Shown here: in pieces, positions 1 to 5,387 of the stretch
Numbering within the stretch: position 1 is the first letter of the stretch
How the letters are laid out: every line of letters starts with the position of its first letter
Assembly: GCA_025455125.1 (NCBI GenBank)
Contig: JALONE010000075.1
Span: forward strand, 1 to 6,150
Length of the DNA stretch: 6,150 nucleotides
Origin: Bacteroidota bacterium
GTDB taxonomy: Bacteria; Bacteroidota; Ignavibacteria; UBA10030
Direction: 5' to 3'
The notes under the pieces: generated by a model
Seen by the model: only the letters and a program-made list of their open reading frames with translations
Databases searched by the model: none
Told to the model about the DNA's origin: nothing
Program-made: the position numbers and the translations under genes

Positions 1-194
1 AACTCCATCAGCGGGAAGACGATAAGCCTGCCACCGTGCGACGCCGATTGGATGTCTATCAACAGCAAACGCGCCCGTTGATCGAGTACTACCGGTCGAC
101 CGATCGTCTCGCGACCGTCAACGGAATGAACGAGATCGGCTATGTTCACAAGATGATCCTCGAGCTCCTGTATCGAGACGGAACACACGTGTAG
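1..194 (+). CDS. adk: Adenylate kinase, C-terminal 63 residues (5' end outside window)
   Basis: This is the end of adenylate kinase, the cytoplasmic enzyme that interconverts ATP plus AMP and two ADP. The reading frame enters at base 3 and stops at TAG 192-194. The visible part begins with the family's distal signature: an Arg followed by Glu-Asp-Asp (codons 12-23), then a Thr-Val-x-x-Arg-Leu-x-Val-Tyr stretch and the Thr-x-Pro-Leu-Ile-x-Tyr-Tyr segment. This is the CORE-domain helix after the LID, whose Arg contacts phosphate in known structures. The tail, about 20 residues after a Val-Asn-Gly, is the usual final helix. The LID and P-loop lie outside the window, so I cannot tell whether the LID is of the zinc-binding type. 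The next gene starts only 4 bases downstream, suggesting shared transcription. Family assignment is secure from the motif order; completeness upstream is assumed. Confidence 0.93.
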   Translation, partial: LHQREDDKPATVRRRLDVYQQQTRPLIEYYRSTDRLATVNGMNEIGYVHKMILELLYRDGTHV

Positions 195-198
195 CCGT

Positions 199-990
199 AT
201 GAGGCCGTTTCGACCCAGACCGGAATCCGGCGCCACTCCCTACGTCATCGCGCACCGAGGCATCTCCGCCAAGGCACCGGAAAATACGCTGGCTGCGTTC
301 CGAATGGCAGCGGATGCTCGGGGGGTCGACATGATCGAGTTGGATGTCCGTCTGACCCGCGATGAAGAAGTGATCGTGCTTCACGACCGGACGCTGCAAC
401 GTACGACGACGGGGAATGGCACCGCACGCGCGTACTCCTCGGCCGAACTCCATGCGTTCGATGCCGGTTCGTGGTTCCATCCTTCGTTCAAGGGTGAACA
501 TATGCCGACTCTTCGAGAGGTGCTTGCCGGCGTTGGAGACCACATGTGGTTCGACGTCGAGATCAAATCCGACTGGATGCATCGCGAACCGCCGGGATTG
601 CTTGAACGCCGCGTCTTGGAGACGGTCCGTGAGCAGAACCTGATGGATCGCGTGATGTTCTCTTCCTTCGACCATCGCCTAATCGCCAACGTAAAATCCC
701 TCGCACCCGGCTCCGTGACAGGAGCACTCTACAACCTCTATTGGGATTTCCCACATTCACCATCATATTTTCATGAACGGACGGGCGCCGAGGTGTTCGT
801 CTGTGCGCGGCACGAGTTGCGACGTTCCTTTGTGGAGGATGCACATCGGGTTGGGATGGCGGTGTACGTCTATACGATCGACATCCCCTCCGATATTCAG
901 GCAATGATGTCCATGGGAATCGATGGCATCATATCGAACGCGGCTGATGACATTGTCCCCATCATTCAATCAGGATGGAACCGACCGTGA
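199..990 (+). CDS. Glycerophosphodiester phosphodiesterase family protein (GDPD domain)
   Basis: A 263-residue TIM-barrel GDPD-family protein. The family hydrolyses glycerophosphodiesters (deacylated phospholipid head groups) to glycerol-3-phosphate and an alcohol, using a divalent metal. Family hallmarks are visible in order: His19-Arg20-Gly21 followed by Pro27-Glu28-Asn29-Thr30, the metal-site pair Glu47-x-Asp49, His62-Asp63, and Glu121-Ile-Lys123 in a Val-Glu-Ile-Lys strand. The C-terminal 'DGII' strand (about residue 240) is followed by Ser-Asn where many members have Thr-Asp. No signal peptide or membrane segment is seen, so it is probably cytoplasmic, and its length is normal for bacterial cytoplasmic members. 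ATG 199 is chosen because it lies just after the adk stop and about 17 residues before the HRG strand; no good Shine-Dalgarno precedes it, consistent with coupling to adk. It overlaps the next gene by 16 bases. Substrate specificity cannot be read from the sequence. Confidence 0.92.
   Translation: MRPFRPRPESGATPYVIAHRGISAKAPENTLAAFRMAADARGVDMIELDVRLTRDEEVIVLHDRTLQRTTTGNGTARAYSSAELHAFDAGSWFHPSFKGEHMPTLREVLAGVGDHMWFDVEIKSDWMHREPPGLLERRVLETVREQNLMDRVMFSSFDHRLIANVKSLAPGSVTGALYNLYWDFPHSPSYFHERTGAEVFVCARHELRRSFVEDAHRVGMAVYVYTIDIPSDIQAMMSMGIDGIISNAADDIVPIIQSGWNRP
971..990 (+). promoter_or_regulatory. Start overlap between GDPD and CHAT lipoprotein genes; two candidate starts
   Basis: The GDPD gene ends at TGA 988-990. 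In the CHAT frame, ATG 975 has CAGG (971-974) directly against it, too close for a standard ribosome site. GTG 987, in the same frame, overlaps the TGA as GTGA, a typical coupling arrangement, with AGGA at 972-975 about 11 bases upstream. ATG 975 gives a lipobox Cys at residue 22; GTG 987 gives it at residue 18 with only one Arg before the hydrophobic run. Either keeps the lipoprotein signal. I list ATG 975 as the default. Re-initiation by ribosomes finishing the GDPD gene is likely in both cases. Confidence 0.45.
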
Positions 991-3593
991 ATGTCCTTCG
1001 TCTGCTGATGTGCTGTTGGTTGATCGCCCTTGCAGGCTGCGATCGCTTCGGAGGGACGAGTGTCCCCCCCGTGGATACCTTCGACCGAGCCGTTCAATCG
1101 CTTCAAGAGCGCGATCTCCAAACCGCCCGTCGGCTCTTTGAAGAGGCAGTGGCAGAGCCGGCGGTGACGGCAAATCCGGAGAAGCTCGCCATCGCCCGCA
1201 CATATCTCGCGCAAGTACATCTCGAATTGTCGGAATTCCGCGCGGCTTCCAGCGATATCGCACTGGCGCAATCGCTCTACACAAAACTGGGCGATTCGAG
1301 AAGCCGGGCTCGGCTTGCCGCGATCGCGGGGGATGTGGAGTTCGCACTCGGGCGGTATCGGACCGCGATCGAGCGGTATGAGGAAGCCGCCGCCGGAGCG
1401 CTTGCCTTCGGGGACAAAGCGGGTGGAGCAGCGGCGGAAGCGGGAGTCGCGCGTTCCTTGCTCTTCTCTGGCGACGCAGAGGCGGCGCTGACTCAATATG
1501 CGTCTGCTGCCGCGATGGTTCGGGAACTCGGTGATGTTGCCACCCTTGCCGCCGCGGAACTCGGTCGCGGCAGGGCGTTCCGAATCCTGCGGAAGTATCC
1601 CGAGGCGCTCGATGCGCTCACCGCTGCTGAAGAGGCAGCCCGCGGCGGATCGACGGAACTGGGTGCGCGCATCAGAGCGGAAATTGCGTTGGTGCGGTCT
1701 GCAATGGGAAACACAACCGCGGCCGTCGAGGGATTGCGCGATGCTGTCAATGCGTTGCGCGGTCAGCAGGCTGGACGAGAGGATGAGCCGACCTTCCTTG
1801 CGTATCTCGGTTCAATCTACGAGCGAATGGGGAGAAGCACGGACGCAGCTCAATTCTACCGCGAAGCCTCCGGCGTCGCGCGGAAGAATGGTGATCGGAT
1901 CGGGGAGCTCTACCTCAAAGCGGCACAGATTCGTACGGGAAGAAGCGAAGAAGGAACGCAGCCGGTCGGTGATCAGTGGTCTGCGTTGGCGACTGAATTC
2001 CGCGCGATCGCATGCGCGAGCGGGGAGGCGTACGCATACATTCAGCTCGGGCTTCTCGCCGAGCGTACGGGAGCGCTTGCCGACGCGCAGGAATATTTGG
2101 CAAAGGGTGTCGCGCTCGACCAACGCGCACTCCCCGACTTTGTCCATCCCGAACGACATGCACCGTTGCGGCGCCTCCTGTCCATCCAGGATCCGCCTGC
2201 GGACTGGTACGGATCGCTGGCACGCGTGCTCGTCCGGCGGGAACGCTCGAGCGAAGCGTTGCGCGTGCTGGAGATGGGCCGGCTTCGGCAATTGCGTACC
2301 GCATTTCGTGGACCGGAGGTCATTGCGAGACAGCCGTCTGTCAAGCAGCAGACGGATGATGTCCGGAATGCCCTTGAAGAAGCGACCATCCTCTCGGTCG
2401 AACTGGGAGCACGCCTGGGACAACGCGATCTGAATACGTCTGCCGCAGAGACACAATCCATGCGAGAGAATCTGGAATCGCTCATTCAGCGTGTGCGAGC
2501 GGGGTCGAGCGGGGTTCAATCTCTCTACGCGAACTACGACCTGCTTGTCCCTTCGCCGGTTCCCGACGTGGCGGTGCTGCAACGATTCATCCCGCGCGGG
2601 AATGCGGTCCTCACATTTTTGCCAACCTATGACCGGCTCTATCTTTTTGTCGTGACTCATCGCGCGGTGAACGTCCGGTCCACAGCGATTCGTCTCGATT
2701 CGTTGACGATGCTGGTGCGAGAATACAAACAGCTCTTGCTCGATCCACGCGTCTACAGCACCGACATCGCCGCCGCAAACGTCGATGCCATGACCCGGTT
2801 CGCCGGCCTCTCCGCCCGGTTGTACGACGTGTTCATTCGTCCGGCAACGGATGTCCTGGAACGGAACCTCGTCATCATCCCGGACGCGCTCACCGAGGGG
2901 CTTCCCTTCCACACGATCGAACGGCAATCGGACGATGAGGACGATGTCAAGTATCTCATCGAGATCATGGGGGTCGATTACTTGCCGAGTCTGTCAGCGT
3001 TCCGGTATCGGGTGCAACCGCCCACGCGGACCAAGGATATCGTCGCCTTTGGAAATCCCTCCGGGAAGAACTGGGCGGTCGACTATGAGTTGCGCGATCT
3101 CAGGAGCTTCGCGCGGGGGACACGCGTGTTCGTCGGATTGGAAACGGCGTGGAGCAAGGTCAAAACGGTCAACAGCGAAGTCCTTCAATTGTCAACCGAT
3201 TTTGCGGACCAAACGAGGACGAATCCGCTGGGAACCGTCGTTCTTTCCAACGGCGTCAATGTTGAAGGGACGGTGCCCGTCCTGTTCGGCAAATTCTCCG
3301 AGCTCGAGAGCATTCCGGTCGTGGTACTCTCAAATAGCGGCGGGGACGGAACGGGACTTGGAAGCGTTCACGCAGCGATGTTCCGGCTCAATGGAGCCTC
3401 AGATGTCTTCCTGAATTGCTGGTCCGCAGACCGGCGAGCGGGGAAGTTCTTCAGCGAATATTTCTACACACACCTTGCGAGCGGCCTGGCGCCGGGGGAT
3501 GCCTACCGTCAGGCATTGCTCATGCTGCTTCAATTGCGAGATCTCAATCATCCGCGCGCATGGGGCCAGTTCTTCCATTACGGCATTGGATGA
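975..3593 (+). CDS. TPR-repeat lipoprotein with C-terminal CHAT domain, catalytic dyad apparently lost
   Basis: An 872-residue protein. Residues 1-22 are a lipoprotein signal: a hydrophobic run ending in the lipobox Leu19-Ala-Gly-Cys22, so Cys22 should be lipidated and the rest lie outside the cytoplasmic membrane. Residues from about 34 to 440 are Ala-rich helical pairs of TPR type (for example near 34-60, 72-105, 112-140, 150-185, 272-300, 350-380), a protein-binding scaffold. Residues from about 530 to 872 match a CHAT (caspase HetF-associated with TPRs) domain: a strand at 555-561, Leu-Thr-Glu-Gly-Leu-Pro-Phe at 639-645, Leu-Pro-Ser at 670-672, Gly-Asn-Pro at 693-695, and the closing helix with a His-Pro-x-x-Trp-x-x-Phe end. 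The strand that usually reads L-H-x-A-T-H-G reads Leu-Gln-Leu-Ser-Thr-Asp742-Phe, and the usual V-L-S-A-C-E-T reads Val-Leu-Ser-Asn-Ser788-Gly-Gly, so the expected His and Cys are replaced. I infer a non-proteolytic scaffold or sensor. The next gene begins 3 bases after the stop. Confidence 0.88.
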   Translation: MEPTVNVLRLLMCCWLIALAGCDRFGGTSVPPVDTFDRAVQSLQERDLQTARRLFEEAVAEPAVTANPEKLAIARTYLAQVHLELSEFRAASSDIALAQSLYTKLGDSRSRARLAAIAGDVEFALGRYRTAIERYEEAAAGALAFGDKAGGAAAEAGVARSLLFSGDAEAALTQYASAAAMVRELGDVATLAAAELGRGRAFRILRKYPEALDALTAAEEAARGGSTELGARIRAEIALVRSAMGNTTAAVEGLRDAVNALRGQQAGREDEPTFLAYLGSIYERMGRSTDAAQFYREASGVARKNGDRIGELYLKAAQIRTGRSEEGTQPVGDQWSALATEFRAIACASGEAYAYIQLGLLAERTGALADAQEYLAKGVALDQRALPDFVHPERHAPLRRLLSIQDPPADWYGSLARVLVRRERSSEALRVLEMGRLRQLRTAFRGPEVIARQPSVKQQTDDVRNALEEATILSVELGARLGQRDLNTSAAETQSMRENLESLIQRVRAGSSGVQSLYANYDLLVPSPVPDVAVLQRFIPRGNAVLTFLPTYDRLYLFVVTHRAVNVRSTAIRLDSLTMLVREYKQLLLDPRVYSTDIAAANVDAMTRFAGLSARLYDVFIRPATDVLERNLVIIPDALTEGLPFHTIERQSDDEDDVKYLIEIMGVDYLPSLSAFRYRVQPPTRTKDIVAFGNPSGKNWAVDYELRDLRSFARGTRVFVGLETAWSKVKTVNSEVLQLSTDFADQTRTNPLGTVVLSNGVNVEGTVPVLFGKFSELESIPVVVLSNSGGDGTGLGSVHAAMFRLNGASDVFLNCWSADRRAGKFFSEYFYTHLASGLAPGDAYRQALLMLLQLRDLNHPRAWGQFFHYGIG
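1029..1040 (+). other. Lipobox (Leu-Ala-Gly-Cys) of the CHAT lipoprotein
   Basis: The codons encode Leu19-Ala20-Gly21-Cys22 directly after a hydrophobic stretch of about ten residues, a textbook signal peptidase II site. Residue +2 is Asp23, which in enterobacteria would favour retention in the inner membrane; whether that rule holds in this organism is unknown. Charge before the hydrophobic run is low (Arg9 is the only basic residue), which is unusual but tolerated. Confidence 0.8.
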
Positions 3594-3596
3594 CCG

Positions 3597-4547
3597 ATGA
3601 CTCGACCGTACACGTTGTCTACGTACACCGATGCTGACCGCGCGGACCTCCTTCGGCTGTGGAATAAAGCGCTTCCGCTGGATGCGGTCACAGAGGGGCA
3701 GTTCGAATCGCGGGTCTTGCTGGACGAGAACTTCGATTTCCGGACGTTTCTCCTCGCCCGGGACGGCGAATCCATCGCCGGTTTCGTGATCGGGACCTAT
3801 GCGTCCCGCATGCCGTTGGGTGATGCGGATCCCGAGGGAACGCGAAGTTGGATCACAGTCCTTGCACTCGATCCGCAGCGCGACCGACGTCAACTCGCCG
3901 GCGTATTGATCGAAGAACTTGAGGAACGACTCCGGACACTCGGGAAAAAGGATGTATGGGTGTCGACGTATCCTCCAGGGTACTTCGTCCCAGGGATCGA
4001 TCAGCGGAATGACGGACCGTTGCTGGAGATCTTCCTTCAACTTGGATACGCAAAGCAGAAAGAAGCTATCTCGATGGATGCTCCCATCGTGCTGTTCCGC
4101 GTTCCGGAATCGGTGGTGGCGAAGGAAGAGGCGCTTGCCCGCGAGGGGATCATGATTCGACCGTATCGGCGTACCGATCTTGTCCGCTTCCTCGACTTCC
4201 TCGGCCGCACGATGCCCTCCGATTGGGTGCGCGTCGAGCGGGCGAATCTCCGCAAGATGACCGACGGGGGATTTCAGCCGGAACAGATCTCGCTTGTGCT
4301 TCATGGCGACGATGTGATTGGCTATTGTCAGTTCGAAGGTTCTCACTTCGGACCGTTTGGCGTCGCTGAAGCCTATCAAGGAAGAGGGATCGGTACGGTG
4401 TTACTTGCTCGAACGATCGAGCGGATGAAGCAGCAAGGACACCATGACGCGTGGGTATTGTGGACGGACGACGCTGCCGCGGGAGTGTATTCGAAGTTCG
4501 GCTTCAACGAGACCCGCCGATTTGCCATTCTTCGCAAAACACTCTGA
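3597..4547 (+). CDS. Tandem GNAT-domain N-acetyltransferase
   Basis: A 316-residue protein made of two GNAT domains (about 1-160 and 180-316). GNAT enzymes move the acetyl group of acetyl-CoA to an amine. The C-terminal domain has a full motif A, Gln261-Gly-Arg-Gly264-Ile-Gly266, the pyrophosphate-binding loop, and ends with the usual Tyr-x-x-Phe-Gly-Phe motif B. The N-terminal domain keeps the fold and a late Pro-Gly-Tyr-Phe-x-Pro-Gly segment (127-133), but its motif A reads Asp96-Arg-Arg-Gln-Leu-Ala101, lacking the glycines, so it probably does not catalyse. One inactive and one active GNAT domain at about 315 residues is also the architecture of mycothiol synthase MshD, although many uncharacterised tandem GNATs share it. 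No signal peptide is seen, so it is cytoplasmic. ATG 3597 follows the CHAT stop by 3 bases, with GGA at 3588-3590 at suitable spacing. The deacetylase gene follows after 10 bases. The substrate is unknown. Confidence 0.88.
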   Translation: MTRPYTLSTYTDADRADLLRLWNKALPLDAVTEGQFESRVLLDENFDFRTFLLARDGESIAGFVIGTYASRMPLGDADPEGTRSWITVLALDPQRDRRQLAGVLIEELEERLRTLGKKDVWVSTYPPGYFVPGIDQRNDGPLLEIFLQLGYAKQKEAISMDAPIVLFRVPESVVAKEEALAREGIMIRPYRRTDLVRFLDFLGRTMPSDWVRVERANLRKMTDGGFQPEQISLVLHGDDVIGYCQFEGSHFGPFGVAEAYQGRGIGTVLLARTIERMKQQGHHDAWVLWTDDAAAGVYSKFGFNETRRFAILRKTL

Positions 4548-4550
4548 GAG
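4546..4550 (+). promoter_or_regulatory. Probable ribosome binding site for the PIG-L gene
   Basis: GAGAG lies 7 bases before ATG 4558 and overlaps the stop codon of the acetyltransferase gene. It is a partial Shine-Dalgarno, but its position supports 4558 as the true start rather than the in-frame ATG at 4444 inside the previous gene. The nearby ATG 4554 is in another frame. Confidence 0.45.
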
Positions 4551-4557
4551 ACGATGT

Positions 4558-5274
4558 ATGAGCACTGCGTCAAAGACTCCTCGAACGGTTCTTGCGATCG
4601 GCGCACATTGCGGTGACATTGAAGTAACGTGTGCTGGGGTGCTGGCAAAACACCGGAAGGGGGGTGACCGCGTCGTTCTCTGTCATCTGACGCTTGGCGA
4701 AGGCGGAAACCCGCGGCTAACGCCGGCGGAATATGGCGCTCAGAAGAGACGTGAAGCAGAGGCAGCCGCCCGGGTGCTGGATGCGGAGGTTCTCTTCGGT
4801 GCGTATAGTGATGGAGAACTCCCGAACGACGAGCCGACGCGCCGTTGGGTGGCGGACGTCATACGACAGATTCAACCCACGCACATCATCACCCATTGGC
4901 GTACGAGCATTCATCGCGACCATGCAGCGGCGCACGCGATCGTGATGGATGCGGTGTTGCTTGCATCGCTTGAGGGAGTTGTGACCGGCCATCCGCGACA
5001 CCGCGGCGTGGGATCGATCGTCTTCACGGAAAACTGGGAAGATCCGGAGGGATTCAAGCCGTACCTGTATATCGACACAAGCGACGTATTCGAACGATGG
5101 CGGGAATGCGTAACCCAGTATCAGTTCATTGCGGGGGGCATTTCGAACTTCCCGTATCTCGAATACTACTCCGCGCTCATGCGCGTTCGCGGTGCGGAAG
5201 CCGGAGTGCAATATGCCGAAGCATTCAACGTCGATCCCTTTGAGAAGAGGCGGGTGGATAGCCTGCTTCCATGA
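4558..5274 (+). CDS. PIG-L / LmbE family deacetylase with altered AHPDD motif
   Basis: A 238-residue member of the PIG-L (LmbE-like) family, zinc hydrolases that remove acetyl from N-acetylglucosamine-type sugars (for example MshB of mycothiol and BshB of bacillithiol biosynthesis). The N-terminal strand leads to Ala16-His17-Cys-Gly-Asp20-Ile-Glu22, equivalent to the AHPDDE signature: the zinc-ligand His and second Asp are kept, but the first Asp, the general base in studied members, is Gly19. The third ligand region, His119-Arg-Asp-His122, is intact, as are the Leu-Gly-Glu-Gly-Gly loop and a Tyr-Ala-Glu-Ala-Phe segment near the C-terminus. The length resembles BshB-type enzymes more than the longer MshB. 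No signal peptide is seen. ATG 4558 fits the family start; a longer in-frame reading from 4444 would run inside the upstream gene and has no family support. It follows a GNAT acetyltransferase by 10 bases. Family secure, substrate unknown, activity uncertain because of Gly19. Confidence 0.9.
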   Translation: MSTASKTPRTVLAIGAHCGDIEVTCAGVLAKHRKGGDRVVLCHLTLGEGGNPRLTPAEYGAQKRREAEAAARVLDAEVLFGAYSDGELPNDEPTRRWVADVIRQIQPTHIITHWRTSIHRDHAAAHAIVMDAVLLASLEGVVTGHPRHRGVGSIVFTENWEDPEGFKPYLYIDTSDVFERWRECVTQYQFIAGGISNFPYLEYYSALMRVRGAEAGVQYAEAFNVDPFEKRRVDSLLP

Positions 5275-5293
5275 TCATCAAGGTGACATGATA

Positions 5294-5320
5294 CCATCCA
5301 GCGGTGAGATAAATGGATGG
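5294..5320 (+). repeat. Inverted repeat, 7-bp arms, in the gap after the PIG-L gene
   Basis: CCATCCA (5294-5300) and TGGATGG (5314-5320) are perfect reverse complements around a 13-base loop. No T-run follows on the + strand, so it is not a standard intrinsic terminator. It could be a weak hairpin, a protein-binding site for the downstream hydrolase gene, or chance. Confidence 0.45.
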
Positions 5321-5339
5321 GCATCAATCATATCAGACA

Positions 5340-5360
5340 CCGGGAGTGCGAGATTCCCGG
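5340..5360 (+). repeat. Hairpin ahead of the glycoside hydrolase gene
   Basis: CCGGGA (5340-5345) pairs perfectly with TCCCGG (5355-5360). Extending inward through one G-U and one T-A pair gives an 8-bp stem with a 5-base loop (5348-5352). It ends 27 bases before the hydrolase ATG. There is no T-run after it, so if transcribed it would sit in the 5' leader of the hydrolase mRNA or at the 3' end of the upstream operon mRNA. Its function is unknown. Confidence 0.5.
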
Positions 5361-5387
5361 AGGCCGCCAAATCTCCCCAAGAAGCCC

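Noticed and set aside
1498..2433. 311-codon + strand frame within the TPR region
   Set aside because: It overlaps the TPR-coding frame; the product is Arg/Ser-rich without motifs, whereas the 975-3593 frame gives coherent TPR and CHAT sequence.
2496..2515. Perfect tandem repeat of the 10-mer CGAGCGGGGT
   Set aside because: There are only two copies, inside a coding linker between TPR and CHAT regions; most likely chance in GC-rich sequence. Copy change would break the frame, but two units are too few to argue for phase variation.
1812..2927. 371-codon open frame on the - strand inside the CHAT lipoprotein gene
   Set aside because: It lies fully antisense to a clearly recognisable protein; its translation is rich in Arg, His and Cys with no family motif, as expected for the shadow of a GC-rich gene.
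3399..4379. 326-codon open frame on the - strand across the CHAT/GNAT junction
   Set aside because: It is antisense to the end of one real gene and most of another, with no recognisable domain; its length follows from codon bias on the opposite strand.
4444..4557. N-terminal extension of the PIG-L protein by 38 residues
   Set aside because: It would lie inside the acetyltransferase gene, has Arg/Ser-rich shadow composition, and PIG-L proteins begin shortly before the AH-x-x-D strand, matching ATG 4558.
5283..5313. Promoter-like GTGACA ... GATAAA in the gap
   Set aside because: The -10-like box matches only 4 of 6 sigma-70 positions and the spacing is 19 bases; the organism's promoter rules are unknown, so it is too weak to annotate.
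5340..5368. Hairpin as an intrinsic terminator of the upstream operon
   Set aside because: The stem is plausible but the bases after it are AGGCCGCC, not a T-run, so the standard criterion is not met.
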